From a virus, in IMG/VR virus record IMGVR_UViG_3300042324_002009, positions 1-64,000 of that record: a stretch of 64,000 bases of DNA. One strand, given 5' to 3'. Each line of letters starts with the position of its first letter. Positions within the stretch are counted from its first letter, which is position 1. The notes beneath the pieces were generated by a model. The model ran no database searches. It saw only the letters and a list, made by a program, of their open reading frames with translations, and was not told the origin of the DNA. A program made the translations under genes and the position numbers. This document shows positions 24,791 through 36,000 of the stretch, piece after piece.

Positions 24791-27700
24791 TTATGAAGTA
24801 TGCATTCCTGGGTCAATAAAAATACTAGGTGACCATGCGGTCGGATAGAGTCCTGGCATTTTTGATTGGAACAGTAGAGTACCAGTTGAAGTTATACTTC
24901 CTCTCCATGCAAGTTCATCTAAGAATATTGCAAATAATGGATTTTTATGAGTTAGTCTTTCCCATGGTGGAAGGTCATCTTGATTAAAAAATGGGCTTGA
25001 CGCAATCCTAGCAACTTGAACTCCTGGCTTATTACCAAACGAACATGCAAGTATTGAAACTAAATATGCTAATTCTTTAACTACTGGCTCAGCAAAAGTA
25101 ATAACTGGAATATATGCAGCTTTTAATAAATTAATTGCATCTAAATTTGCTAATTTAAGTTTACTTGAATTTGGTATTTTTAACTGAATTGCCATTATTG
25201 CTAATTTAATTGGAAGAATATATGGATTGGCTGAATCAACTACGGTAAAACTTAAATCTTTTAAACTTTTAGTTAGTGATAAAATTGGGCCAACTATTGT
25301 TTTTAATGGTTCTAAAATTCCATCAATTGCAGTATTTAATAGGCCTTTAATTAATTCAACTAGGTCAGTTGAGGTAAGTAGTGCAAAATAACTAACAATA
25401 TCAAGCGGTAACATTGGAATTTTTGGAAGCTTTATATTAAATCCATTAGGCAATGTTATTGAAACATATTTTGAAGATGTAGTAGTAGAAACTTTTGCAA
25501 ATTCAGAATTTCCACATGGAATCTGTCTAAGAATCTCTTTTAGCGAACTTGAGTTTGGTCCTTGATTGGCAGTTAACATATCACCAGCATCAGATAACAT
25601 CCTAAGTATTAATTCAAGTAAGTATGCAATTGCTAATTTAAGTAACGGTTTAATTACAATATCTAATGGTATTACTATTTGAATTGGAAACGGTACACCT
25701 AACGGATTTGGAGATTGTGGAACAGTTAATGCAGTTAATACTGGTAATATTATTGCTTGTGAAATTGATACAATGTCTGGTTTTTCCGGTAAAATAATTG
25801 GTGGAAGTAATCCAAGCAATGAATTAAATAAGGTGGTCACAGCAGAAATTCCAATTTCTTCAAGAGACTCTCCTAATAAACTTTTTAATACATCAATAGT
25901 TAAGCCGGATAAAAGAGCATCAAGTAGTGCATTAAAAACTCCAAGAGCGGCAAGAACTTGTGGTGAAACTACCTCAAGTGGAGGTTGAGCCGCTGGGCAG
26001 CACGGAGCAGCTGGATCAAATAGTTTTAAATTAGGAGCAGCAACTGAAAGTGTAGTAAATGTCAAGGCTTTTTGAAGACGTTCTTTTCTTAATTTTGCAG
26101 CTTTTTTAATCTTACCTTTCTCAACATCACTTAAGTTTGGATCAATATCTTCATCTGCTGGATTTGCATTTCCTTGTAAATAATCTAATGCTTTATTTGA
26201 ATATTCTTTGATTGCTTTTTTAAATTCTCTAACGTCATCTGCTTTATTTAAGTTAAAAGATTTCTTACTCTTTAATTTAGTTGGATCAACTTGAGAGGCC
26301 ATTCTTTTTATTTTTGCAATAAAATTAGTGGCGTCAATATCTGCACCTAATAAACCCTTTGCGGCTTTTTCAATAGTTGGTTGTAATCCACTAATCGCAG
26401 ATGGTAATTTTGGGTTAAGTTTAGTTGGGCTATCAGGAAAGGAAATTGTTCCTAATTTGATTTTATCAATATATTTATCAAAATCATCCAATACTCCTGA
26501 GATTTTAGAAGATAAGGTAATTGGGTCTAATGACCTTGCCGCTTTTTTAGATTCACGCTTCTTTTTTAAGTCTGATTCACCCTCGGCACCCATTACTTGG
26601 GACTCACGGTCCTTTCTGGTTTTATCCTTTAGTTTAGTAACTGCAGTTAGTTGAATTTCTCCTAATTTATTAAATTGAAGATTCATACTTCTTTTAAAAT
26701 CTGCAATTTGTTTATCAAAATCATTTGACAAATCTAAATCTAGAAAGTTCATCATTTTTTCTAACTCGCCAGCGTATGATGCTATATAAGTAATTGGATC
26801 AACTTCACCAATTGGGGTTCCGTCCCTTGTTGTAATATTAGGATTTTTGCCAAGTGCTAAAGTTGCAGCAAGTGCAGTAAGCCTAACCGCTTTTGATGCA
26901 TTTCCAGAAATAGCTAATGGATTAACTAATGAACCTTTAATTAATTGCCCCTTAAATGGATTAGCTGGGTCAAGGCCTAGTGGATTTTCAGAGGCAGCAG
27001 TTTGATCAATTTCAAATCCATATTTTATCGAAGTAGGCGTCATGTATACTAATGGAATATTGGGAGCAAGTAACATATACTTATTACCGTCTGGTGCAAA
27101 ATATAGGATATAAATGCTAGGTAATGGTATTCCAACTATTGCAATTGGCATTGTTAGGAAAGTAACAAGTGTGCCAACTGGGGTAGATAGTGTAAATAAG
27201 GTTCTCCATTTTTGAGGTATTGGTATTAATGCAATACCTAATGGGGTTGGAATAATATTGTTAATTGGATAATATCTAAATAATGGAGCAGTTAAGTCAG
27301 GAATAGGTAAAAGGCTTACTTTATTTAATGATTTTGTAAATTCTCTCCAATAACAACTATTTGTCATATCTGGTAAACTTGCATCATTTCCGCCTAGCGT
27401 TCTAATGAATAGTGGATCTTGTCCAAGTTTTTTCAGTGTTTCGGCTTCACAGTCTTTAGTTGGAATCGTGATTGCTGATGGCCCCTTAAAACATGCAACA
27501 TCCGCAATTCTTTTTGCTAGAACATCTGGATCCATTGAATTTTCCTTTATCTTTACCTCTAATAATCCAATTTCAGTATTACACTCTTTTATTTTTTCAA
27601 GTATTTCAGAATAGGCTTTAGTATAATAGGCTAATTTTTCTGGTAAAACTGAATCAACTGGACTGTATTTAAAATTTCCATTTGAATAAATGCTGGAAGT

Positions 27701-29155
27701 TTGAGCTCTATACGAAGTAGGCCTAGCTAATTTAAGCTGAACATCAGTAGTTCTTCTAAAAAAATCCGCAACTTCTCTTTTTGCAATAACTTTTAATTGA
27801 TCAACTGTTGGTTTTATTTGATTTGGGAAAACCTTTTCAATTTCTGTCTTCTTTTTTATTTCAAGGGTTGAGTTTAGTTTTTCATAAAATTTTTCATAGG
27901 CCGCTTGGCTTTTAATATAAAATTGAGTATCTCCTTCCTTTATTGAAACAGGTGCATTTTCAATTCCTTTAAAAATTGGGTCAATTTTATTTGGATCAAC
28001 TGAAAGACCCCTTTCTGCTAATGTATAAAAATATTGAATTGGATTTGCAAATTTACGATATAGTCCAGGATAACCGTTTGATACTTTATTATATAGTGCT
28101 CCAGGAATATAGTCATAATTTGAAAATGGATTGGAATTTACAGAATCAATTGGGATACTTGAACAAAATGTTGCAAGAGTATTGTTAAATGGTTTATTAG
28201 TTAAATGCGTATTTTCTTTAACTGGAATATATCGATCAATTGATTCAGAACTGCCATCTTGTTTTATTTGCGGTACATTTATCGTAGTTATATCTAAATC
28301 AATTAATCTAACTCCAAAGGCTGCTGTAAATGCAGGAATATTAATACTAGCAGTAATTTGATCATTATCAAAATATGGAATAAATTGGCCGCTTATTTTT
28401 TTACATAAAGAACTGAGGGTTTGAGAAGTAGTCGATGCAGATCCAAGTGGAGGTAGTGAGCTAATTTTTTCGGATAGAGCATTGGTTGCTCCTTGTTTAG
28501 CAACACTTTGATTTTCTTCTGCAACAATTCTATTTTTACGAGCTTCATAATATAGTTTATAAGCTGAACCACTTATTAGAATATTATAGGCGTCTTCTGA
28601 AATAAGATATGTTAATATCTTATTCGAATCATATGTTGTAAATGTTTTAAAGGTTGAGTCACTTAAATTACGAATTATACTAAATGCATAATAATAATTA
28701 CCATAATTGTTATAGTTATTAATATACTCATTCCAAATTTGATTTTCAATAGCTAGTGTTCGGGTATATTCATCAGTCCAATATAAGAATTGGGAAGTTA
28801 ATGGTTCAACGTTAGATATTGTAGAATTAAAAAAGTCTAGTCGTTCTTTGTAATACTCTGAAATAACTGTATAATGGTCAAGTGCTTCTTGTACTCGACC
28901 TTTAACTACGGCAATTTCAATAGTAGTTGCCTGCTTTGCCATTTGATTAATTAAAATAGCCTTCACGTCTTCAACTCCTTGGTTAATACAATTGCCATTA
29001 TCTGCTGGCATTGGAATTTTAACCTCTTTTGCAACTGGGGCAACTGGTTCAGGTAAACAGGCTTTTACATTAGCTAGGTCAGCATCAGTAAAAACAGGCG
29101 ATGCAAGCTTTCCGCACTTAATATCATTAATTAGGCTTTTAAATGTGACGTTCAA
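24791..29155 (-). CDS. Very large protein of unknown function, 1454 aa (possible virion protein)
   Basis: Not recognised. The start appears to be TTG at 29155; no in-frame ATG lies between it and the upstream stop. It is a mosaic: an N-terminal helical region, a central part with Pro-rich hydrophobic strands (residues 620-720), a Lys/Glu-rich helical region (about 790-1030), a CCPAAQPP element near 1048, then long hydrophobic stretches (about 1060-1330) that could cross or enter membranes, and a Trp/Pro-rich end. Size and hydrophobicity recall tape-measure or DNA-delivery proteins, but no motif confirms it. A GATAAAATAAAG stretch 12 nt before the start is a near match to the late motif. Confidence 0.7.
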   Translation of the reverse strand: MNVTFKSLINDIKCGKLASPVFTDADLANVKACLPEPVAPVAKEVKIPMPADNGNCINQGVEDVKAILINQMAKQATTIEIAVVKGRVQEALDHYTVISEYYKERLDFFNSTISNVEPLTSQFLYWTDEYTRTLAIENQIWNEYINNYNNYGNYYYAFSIIRNLSDSTFKTFTTYDSNKILTYLISEDAYNILISGSAYKLYYEARKNRIVAEENQSVAKQGATNALSEKISSLPPLGSASTTSQTLSSLCKKISGQFIPYFDNDQITASINIPAFTAAFGVRLIDLDITTINVPQIKQDGSSESIDRYIPVKENTHLTNKPFNNTLATFCSSIPIDSVNSNPFSNYDYIPGALYNKVSNGYPGLYRKFANPIQYFYTLAERGLSVDPNKIDPIFKGIENAPVSIKEGDTQFYIKSQAAYEKFYEKLNSTLEIKKKTEIEKVFPNQIKPTVDQLKVIAKREVADFFRRTTDVQLKLARPTSYRAQTSSIYSNGNFKYSPVDSVLPEKLAYYTKAYSEILEKIKECNTEIGLLEVKIKENSMDPDVLAKRIADVACFKGPSAITIPTKDCEAETLKKLGQDPLFIRTLGGNDASLPDMTNSCYWREFTKSLNKVSLLPIPDLTAPLFRYYPINNIIPTPLGIALIPIPQKWRTLFTLSTPVGTLVTFLTMPIAIVGIPLPSIYILYFAPDGNKYMLLAPNIPLVYMTPTSIKYGFEIDQTAASENPLGLDPANPFKGQLIKGSLVNPLAISGNASKAVRLTALAATLALGKNPNITTRDGTPIGEVDPITYIASYAGELEKMMNFLDLDLSNDFDKQIADFKRSMNLQFNKLGEIQLTAVTKLKDKTRKDRESQVMGAEGESDLKKKRESKKAARSLDPITLSSKISGVLDDFDKYIDKIKLGTISFPDSPTKLNPKLPSAISGLQPTIEKAAKGLLGADIDATNFIAKIKRMASQVDPTKLKSKKSFNLNKADDVREFKKAIKEYSNKALDYLQGNANPADEDIDPNLSDVEKGKIKKAAKLRKERLQKALTFTTLSVAAPNLKLFDPAAPCCPAAQPPLEVVSPQVLAALGVFNALLDALLSGLTIDVLKSLLGESLEEIGISAVTTLFNSLLGLLPPIILPEKPDIVSISQAIILPVLTALTVPQSPNPLGVPFPIQIVIPLDIVIKPLLKLAIAYLLELILRMLSDAGDMLTANQGPNSSSLKEILRQIPCGNSEFAKVSTTTSSKYVSITLPNGFNIKLPKIPMLPLDIVSYFALLTSTDLVELIKGLLNTAIDGILEPLKTIVGPILSLTKSLKDLSFTVVDSANPYILPIKLAIMAIQLKIPNSSKLKLANLDAINLLKAAYIPVITFAEPVVKELAYLVSILACSFGNKPGVQVARIASSPFFNQDDLPPWERLTHKNPLFAIFLDELAWRGSITSTGTLLFQSKMPGLYPTAWSPSIFIDPGMHTS

Positions 29156-29201
29156 TGAATTAGGTTCTTTATTTTATCTATCATTCTCTCTAAATAGAAC
29201 A

Positions 29202-29229
29202 GCGCTTGTGAGGGTTACTCAACAAGCGC
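29202..29229 (-). terminator. Hairpin after groEL
   Basis: GCGCTTGT (29202-29209) pairs with ACAAGCGC (29222-29229), extended by GAG/CTC with one bulged A, around a 5-nt loop. It lies 26 nt after the GroEL stop. The T-tract after it is weak (TGTTCTATTT), so it may be a leaky terminator or 3'-end stabiliser. Confidence 0.6.
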
Positions 29230-29255
29230 CGATCTGTAATTGTAATTTAAAATTA

Positions 29256-30836
29256 TTAGATAGGTAGTTTGTCTTGTGGAATTTGTACCATTAGGCAATC
29301 AGTTGTGATTAATAAGCCGGCAATTGAAACTGCATTTTCTAGAGCAGTACGAGTAACTTTAACTGGGTCAATAATTCCAGCCTCAAACATATCTACATAC
29401 TCTTCAGTTTTTGCATTGTAACCAGGAGCTCCATTTTTAATTTTGTCCCAAACAATATCCGGATTAACTCCAGCATTTTCAAGGATTGTTTTAAATGGTT
29501 GAGCACAGGCTTTTTTAATTATTTCAATTCCCAATTCAATATCGCGGTTAGGCGAATGAATTGTAATTTGATCAATTGCTTTAAGTAGGGCAAGACCTCC
29601 ACCTACAACAATACCTTCTGCGATTGCAGAACGAGTTGCTCCAAGCGCATCATCAATACGGTCAGATTTTTCGCGAGCTTCAATTTCAGAAGTAGCTCCA
29701 ATTTTAATAATTGCAACACCGCCTTCAAATTTAGAAAGACGTTCTTTTAGTAAAATCTTTGGCGATTCACTTTCGCAAGCTTCAATTTGCTGTTTTAAAT
29801 CAGTAGTTAATATTGCAATTGCTGCTGCGTCTCCATGACCTCCAATAATTGTGGTTGTATCAGACGTAATTGTTACTTTATCGCAACTTCCAACGTAATT
29901 GGCAGCAATACTTTCTTTAAGAGTAACTCCATCCATTTCAGAAACAAGAGTTCCACCAGTTAAGGTTGCAATATCCTGTAATTTAGCACGGCGATTTTCT
30001 CCAAAACCTGGAGCTCTAACTGCAGCTACTCGTAGGGTACCCTGTAATTTATTAACCAACATTGTATTTAGGGCTTCTCCATCAACGCTATCACTAATAA
30101 TAAGTAGTGGACGGCGCTGTTTATTTGAGAATTCCAAATATTGAATTAAGTCTGCAAGATTTGAAATTTTACCATCGTACAATAAGATAATGGGTTTTTC
30201 AAATTCAACTGTATTCTTCTCTTGGTTATTTATGAAATATGGAGATAAGTAGCCATTTCCAAATAACATACCTTCAACGATTTCAACAAAGGTTTCGCCA
30301 GTTTTACTTTCGCCTGCTGTAATAATCCCGTCAAATCCAACTACTTTCATTGCATCTGCAATAATTTCGCCAATTTCCTCGTCATTATTTGCTGAAATAG
30401 TTGCTACCTGTTTGATTTTTTCAAAATCTTCAACTGGTATACTTTGAGATTTTAGGTTCTCAATAATTGCTTTCATACCGATTTCAATACCTTTCTTAAG
30501 GTCCATTGGATGAGCGCCGATTTCTACAAGTCGATTACCTTCAGTAAAGATTGCATGGGCCAGGACAGTTGCAGTAGTTGTACCATCACCTGCTTCTAGC
30601 GCAACTTTGTTTGCAACTTGCTTTACCATTTGGGCTCCAACATCTTCCATATAATTTTCGAGTTGAACTTCACGAGCAACGGTTACTCCGTCTTTTGTTA
30701 TTGCAACGCCATTGTCACGAGCAATAACTACATTACGGCCGCGTGGCCCTAACGTAACTTTTACAGCATCTGCTAATGCATTAATACCGGCTGCTAAATG
30801 CTGTCTAGCTTCTGCTTTAAATTTAGTTTGTTTCAC
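29256..30836 (-). CDS. groEL: GroEL-like chaperonin, 526 aa
   Basis: Group I chaperonin that would form the folding ring with the phage GroES. The ATP-site motifs are intact: [10 protein letters not shown] (28-37), KDGVTVARE (48-56) and GDGTTTAT (83-90, with the catalytic-site Asp D84). The apical and intermediate domains read through with no gap ([34 protein letters not shown]). The C-terminal Gly-Gly-Met tail of bacterial GroEL is missing; the protein ends QDKLPI. The start is GTG at 30836, and no ATG lies nearby. It follows the exonuclease gene by 16 nt, on a separate operon from groES. Confidence 0.95.
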   Translation of the reverse strand: MKQTKFKAEARQHLAAGINALADAVKVTLGPRGRNVVIARDNGVAITKDGVTVAREVQLENYMEDVGAQMVKQVANKVALEAGDGTTTATVLAHAIFTEGNRLVEIGAHPMDLKKGIEIGMKAIIENLKSQSIPVEDFEKIKQVATISANNDEEIGEIIADAMKVVGFDGIITAGESKTGETFVEIVEGMLFGNGYLSPYFINNQEKNTVEFEKPIILLYDGKISNLADLIQYLEFSNKQRRPLLIISDSVDGEALNTMLVNKLQGTLRVAAVRAPGFGENRRAKLQDIATLTGGTLVSEMDGVTLKESIAANYVGSCDKVTITSDTTTIIGGHGDAAAIAILTTDLKQQIEACESESPKILLKERLSKFEGGVAIIKIGATSEIEAREKSDRIDDALGATRSAIAEGIVVGGGLALLKAIDQITIHSPNRDIELGIEIIKKACAQPFKTILENAGVNPDIVWDKIKNGAPGYNAKTEEYVDMFEAGIIDPVKVTRTALENAVSIAGLLITTDCLMVQIPQDKLPI

Positions 30837-30852
30837 TTGTTATTTGATTATT

Positions 30853-31596
30853 TTACTTTATTATTATATCCGATTTTTCAATTTGGTTTAGGTTAGAAAG
30901 CTTTAATGCCACTTGAATTAGCGTAATAACGTCTTTTTGGCAGTATTCTTTAATTCCTTCAACATTTCCGGCCCAATAATTCTCATGCACTTGATCGCCT
31001 TTCATTGCATCTTTGGGGGAATCTATTCCAAGAACAGTCGCTAACAGATCAAGAGATGTGAAACCTTCTTGCCATGCACCAAATGACCAAAGTTCTGAAG
31101 TATCAATAATTGAAGTTTCCCAAGGTTTTTTATCCCATACTTGAAGAGGGGTCGCTGGCTCGATATTGAGAATAAATGCACGTTTACATAGGAATGGAAC
31201 ATCAAATCTTTTAACATTATGACCAGCAATCTTTACGCCGGTTTTTGAAAGAGCTGACATTAGTTTAAATGACTGACGTAAGATTTCAGCTTCGTCATCT
31301 CCGGAATAGGAAACAATTTGAGCAGTTGGCGCGCCATCTACAAATTTCATTTTGCCGAATGAAACACAAACAACTCTACCAAATTCAGCATGTAGAGCTG
31401 ATTTCATTTGAAAAAGTTCTTCATCTGACTTGTCTTTATTATCTGGGTATTTAGCCCCTAACTGATTTTTAAGGATTTCTGCTTTAGCTGACCATAATTC
31501 TTGCATTTTAGGTGAAAGAGAATCAGCATGATTGACAGTACCGGCTGTTTCTATATCAAAAAACAGCATTTTTTCTAATTGATGTGGATCGAACAT
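30853..31596 (-). CDS. DEDDy-type 3'-5' exonuclease (DnaQ/PolB-exo-like)
   Basis: Stand-alone proofreading-type exonuclease of 247 aa. Exo I is FFDIETAG (D14/E16), Exo II is [14 protein letters not shown] (His/Asn then catalytic Asp) and Exo III is [10 protein letters not shown] (Tyr-x3-Asp, the DEDDy arrangement). The layout matches the predicted 3'-5' exonuclease related to the PolB exonuclease domain, common in Bacteroidota. The phage polymerase fragment already has its own exonuclease, so this enzyme may serve recombination, repair or RNA processing. It is the first gene of the groEL unit, at the divergent control region. Confidence 0.85.
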   Translation of the reverse strand: MFDPHQLEKMLFFDIETAGTVNHADSLSPKMQELWSAKAEILKNQLGAKYPDNKDKSDEELFQMKSALHAEFGRVVCVSFGKMKFVDGAPTAQIVSYSGDDEAEILRQSFKLMSALSKTGVKIAGHNVKRFDVPFLCKRAFILNIEPATPLQVWDKKPWETSIIDTSELWSFGAWQEGFTSLDLLATVLGIDSPKDAMKGDQVHENYWAGNVEGIKEYCQKDVITLIQVALKLSNLNQIEKSDIIIK

Positions 31597-31835
31597 GACT
31601 TTAGTGTTATAAGTTAGGGTAATTATACTAATAAAGATAAAAAGTAGCCTTTAATTAGAAGCTAAGGGCTAAAGTTTACTTAATTCTTTATATTAATAAA
31701 ATAAGTAGACTAAGTATCAGAGTATCTGTTGCTACACCCACCCAACACCCTTATTCTACAGTACATTTTACAAAGGTTTTAAAGAAAACTAAAAAATAGT
31801 TCTTAGTAGAATATTTAAAATGATTAATATGAACC
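31597..31835. promoter_or_regulatory. Divergent non-coding control region
   Basis: These 239 nt separate the leftward exonuclease-groEL unit from the rightward resolvase-sigma unit, and no credible gene was found in them. Visible elements: a hairpin AGCCTTTA/TAAGGGCT (31646-31653 with 31663-31670), a direct repeat AGTATCAG/AGTATCTG (31713-31728), and a C-rich tract with three CCC runs (about 31736-31752), unusual for this AT-rich DNA. A TATAATT stretch on the minus strand could be the -10 of the leftward promoter. It probably holds both divergent promoters and may hold more. Confidence 0.5.
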
Positions 31836-32501
31836 TTGGTAGTAATAGGTATAGACTTTTCAATACAGTTTCCAGCTGTCTGCATTTGCAAAGACTTTAA
31901 AAGTCTGCACTGGATTGCGTGCGTTAATACTAATACTACTAAAGCCCATCGAAAATTACTTGAAGATACTCAACTTCAATTTCCTGGTCTGGAATTTATA
32001 TTTTTACCCCCAAAGAACTTTAAATACGATACTTACTCTGGTGTAGAACGTGCTAAATTAGCAAACTATTCACTATTAGTTGATACCCTAATAAATCGAG
32101 TAAAAGAAGTTATTAAACCTGAACCAGATCGAATCATTTCAATCGAAGGTATTGCGTATGGAGCTCAAGGTAATGCCCTATTAGATATAGCTCAGTCAAC
32201 TGGTATGCTTAGAAAAAAGGTACTAGATGACTTATTAAATAATAAGCAAGAAAGTCTTTTCATATTTTCACCAGGCGAACTTAAAAATGCAATTGGCGCA
32301 AAGGGTAATGCTGGTAAAATTGATGTTTACAAACAGTTTATGGAAACCCCACTTCTTGCAAAAGACAGTAGTTTACACAAAGTTTTAATTCAATATAATG
32401 ATCAAATTATTAAAAAAGACGTAGTAGGTTCGCCATTTATGGACATGATTGATTCATATTTAGCCGTTCTTAAGATCTACACATCACTAAAAGAATCCTA
32501 A
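31836..32501 (+). CDS. RuvC-like Holliday junction resolvase, 221 aa
   Basis: RNase H-fold nuclease. VIGIDFS gives D7, SIEGIAYG gives E104, and the C-terminal MDMIDSY gives D203/D206, matching the four acidic residues of RuvC. FSPGELKNAIGAKGNAGK resembles the RuvC PxxVKxAVtGxGxAxK segment that precedes the last motif. The start is TTG at 31836, the only start in frame after a stop 4 nt upstream. It replaces the unrelated endonuclease VII (gp49) that T4 uses to resolve branches before packaging. It is followed after 4 nt by the gp55-like gene. Confidence 0.88.
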   Translation: MVVIGIDFSIQFPAVCICKDFKSLHWIACVNTNTTKAHRKLLEDTQLQFPGLEFIFLPPKNFKYDTYSGVERAKLANYSLLVDTLINRVKEVIKPEPDRIISIEGIAYGAQGNALLDIAQSTGMLRKKVLDDLLNNKQESLFIFSPGELKNAIGAKGNAGKIDVYKQFMETPLLAKDSSLHKVLIQYNDQIIKKDVVGSPFMDMIDSYLAVLKIYTSLKES

Positions 32502-32505
32502 TCAA

Positions 32506-32925
32506 ATGGCAAAGGCTAAAGAAAGTAAGTATTACATTAACAACCGAGATTTCACTAATGAAATTATCCGGTGCAAGCATGGAATGCTTAATGAAGTGAC
32601 CGGGTATCAGCACACAGCTGGAGAATTATCCCCTATTGCAATTAACTATTTTATAATTCTAGCAAATAGAGCAATTTTAAAATTAAGGTTTAGTAATCCG
32701 CTAGACAAAGAAGACTGTATCCAGTCAGCTCTATTAGATCTACTTAGGTACTGGAGAAACTTTAATGAAGAAAAATCAAACAATGCATTTGCCTATTTTA
32801 CACAAATTGCAAAGAATGGATATGCAAAAGAATACAAGAAGATTTATAAACATATAGGCAAAGGCGAAAAAGTTGAATTTGTATCATTAAGCCATTCTGG
32901 CGAAAGTGAGATCTATACAATATAA
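32506..32925 (+). CDS. 55: Late-transcription sigma factor (T4 gp55-like), 139 aa
   Basis: Resembles T4 gp55, the minimal sigma that directs host RNA polymerase to late promoters. The N-terminal YYINNRDFTNEII corresponds to YNYVNNKELLQAII of gp55. The core DCIQSALLDLLRYWRNFNE followed by SNNAFAYFTQIAKNGYAKEYKK parallels the gp55 region with HNFDETKYKNPHAYITQ, a sigma region 2-type helix pair. It is shorter than T4 gp55 (185), lacking the C-terminal sliding-clamp-binding tail. The late-type motifs lie downstream of it and elsewhere in the window. Confidence 0.85.
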   Translation: MAKAKESKYYINNRDFTNEIIRCKHGMLNEVTGYQHTAGELSPIAINYFIILANRAILKLRFSNPLDKEDCIQSALLDLLRYWRNFNEEKSNNAFAYFTQIAKNGYAKEYKKIYKHIGKGEKVEFVSLSHSGESEIYTI

Positions 32926-32972
32926 ACCAATATGTTACCAGCAATTTATAAATCCACTAGTACTAATACCCT

Positions 32973-32984
32973 TAATAAATAAAG
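32973..32984 (+). promoter_or_regulatory. Late-promoter-like motif TAATAAATAAAG
   Basis: Variant of the repeated late motif, 23 nt before the first large baseplate gene at 33007. A TATAAATC stretch about 30 nt further upstream could be an additional weak element. Confidence 0.5.
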
Positions 32985-33006
32985 GTAAAGAGCTAGGTAA
33001 TAACTC

Positions 33007-36000
33007 ATGGACATTAATAATTTAGTATTTTTTGATAAAAACGGTGAATCTTATAACTTTTCACAAAACGCCGATACTGGTGCTTGGGAAGGCTCTGACT
33101 ATTTTTTACCAATATCAACTGCACTATATGATGTTTCAAACCTGTTTATTCTTGAAAAAGTTGGAGATACTTATAAATTTCCAGTTTTAGAACCAGGTTC
33201 CAAATTAACAGTTACTTGGCAAACTGCTGAATCCTCAGATAATTTTTTCTTATTTACAATTGCAAAAGAGGATCCACACACAGACTCACCAACCTACATA
33301 GAAAGACAAACTCGACTTGATATAACATATGATGATCTTTCGCCAGACGGATTTGTTGATCTGGATCTAGCGTATCCTTTACAGTTAAATGTAGGATTTT
33401 GTCCATCTGAGGAGGTTAGTTATAATCGAATCTTAAATATTCACTATGAAATTGGTTCAAGTAAGACATTAATTGCCTCTATTTACTTTTATGGTGAAGG
33501 CGAAGATGAAGATGAACGTTTTAGAATTTGGTTAGCCAATTTCGGAATCAAATTTAATAGAGAAGATGCTCTTTTACTAAAAGATTATGACCTAAAAGAA
33601 GGTTTACCTGATTGGACCCAAATCAACCAAGCCAGAAAGCAACTATTAGTAAACCGTGATCAAATTTATCCATACGTTGGTACGTATAAAGGACTTATTA
33701 ATATTATTAATATTTTAGGCTACCGTGATGTACTTAGAGTAAAGGAATATTGGCAAGATCAAGATACAAAGTCTGGCTATTATGGAAAATATGCAATGGT
33801 TGATGTTACTGACCTACTTACAGTTGGTTCAATTGACTCGTTAGACCTAGTTGACTTAAATGGCCAAATTAAAAAAGGTGGCAAGTTTAAAAAGACTGAA
33901 TTTCTTGCACTAGTTTACGAATTTTCAGTTGCTAGTGATGTTTATGATGATGATGGAGTTCCAGAAGTTGAATTTACCACTGATTTTACAGTAGATGAAA
34001 TATTTTATAAATTAAATCGACTTTCAACTAAATTAAAAACTGAAATTCTACCAATAAATGTTGTAATTAAGGACGTTATTGGAGAATTCATATATTTTAG
34101 TAAATTTAATATTAGAAGTTGGTCAGATTCTGCATCAATTACTGAATTACAAATAAATGATGACTATAATACTGTAATTAATCATCCATCCTCTAAATCT
34201 CAATTACTATTAATTAGAGATATTAAACCACTGTATCCTAAACTTAACGGAACCTCAGAATTTCCTGAAATTACATTTAATCAGACTGCAATTGTGCCAT
34301 ACGAAAATAGGCAAAAATACACAATCTCAGAAATGCCAGATTTTATTACGGCAATTGCTGATTATTATGATGATATAAACCGATATGATTTTGAATTACA
34401 CGGACAAACTAATCCAACCGTAACTGGCGATGATATTGATGGAAAAGTAGGTTGCCCAATTACACTTGAAGCATATATTCCAGATTTTATGTTATCTGAT
34501 CTAGATGGCTCTAAATTTGGCGATTTTACAGATGGTCATTTTACAATAGGCAATATCAGATACCGTAACGGTTATGAACTTGAATGGAATATTACTGGTC
34601 CTCAAGGCTATGTATTTAATTGGAGAAGTGCACTTGCAAATATAGTTAAAATTCCTCATATTTTACCGTATATTGGAGACTACTTAATTCAATCAACTGT
34701 TTATGATTTACAAGGAGGTCAAAATGTTAGTTATTTGCATGCAACGGTACTTAAGGAAGAGCCAATAATTGAAGTATTTATGAAGGTTCAAGATAAACCA
34801 AAATACCAAATTAAGGACTTATATAATATAACAATTGGCGACCTTGGAGATAGTCCACTCTATTTACCATTTGCAAATGTAGTTCAAGGAAATACGTTTA
34901 ATTCAGGATTATCTCAACACTATTTAGATTGGAATACCTATTCAAATAATTTTGGAGTAGGTAATCCACAAACTGAGTCTGAGATATTTACACCTGGCAT
35001 TGGATTTGAATTAGTTACAAATTCTGCAAATTCGGCTAAATTACAATATGGAACCGGCTCAAGTCAAGAAGGCCAACCCACTCTTGGAGATTATCAAAAT
35101 GCAACGCTTCAAGACCTAATTCTAAATAGACTATCTGATTTTTCATATACAGCTGACCGATTAAACGGATTTATAATTAAATTAAACACTGAATATCCAA
35201 GCCATACGTTAACTCATATCAATTTCTATTCAGATGATACGCTAGGAGCATATGCACTGGGTTCATATACTGATGCTGATGATTTAGCTGATCAGTTAAA
35301 CACAGAGGCAGACGACTTAAATATTCAAGAATATAGATATGTTGCGGTAAACGAAAATATTCATGCTCATGCAAAGAGACAAGATAGGACTCTACACCGA
35401 GTTTTGGCCTTAACTTATCAAGGATCTCCTAGATTTACTGAACATGTATATACATTTAGTTATCCTAGATTAGTATATTCACCTACTTTAGTTAGTACCT
35501 TAAATTCACAACTTTCTCAAATTGCCAAAGAAATAGATGAGGATTTATTATTTTTAAGTGTACCGTTTGACGATTGTTTGAGAAAGACTGGCGAAACATC
35601 TTATTCAACTCGATCCTTTACTATCCCAAGCTCATTTCCTACGTCTGCAACATTTCCGCTAACTCGTCCTCAGGAATTTATAGTCGGTAAAAAAGTCAGA
35701 GCCTCAAGTATTTCAAGGCCTGCGGATTGGGCTGAAGGTATTGTTACTCAACCTTCTGATATAAATTCAATTTTTATAACCTTTTCTAATAGTTCATTAA
35801 CTGGAACTCCTGTATCTGACTGGAAATTTGAGTATGTTGAAAGTATTGCTAATTTAACCCCAACCGAAGCAGTTGCTGGTACACCAGCCTATTGGATCAA
35901 TAATCAATTTGGAAACTATATTAGTTTTTCGTCAACAACTGATCCAACTGCAACTGTTATTGGGTTCTTACCGTCTAACCTAGACCAAAATACATTTAGT

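Noticed and set aside
31736-31752. G-quadruplex in the divergent region
   Set aside because: The minus strand has only three GGG runs close together; a fourth is missing.
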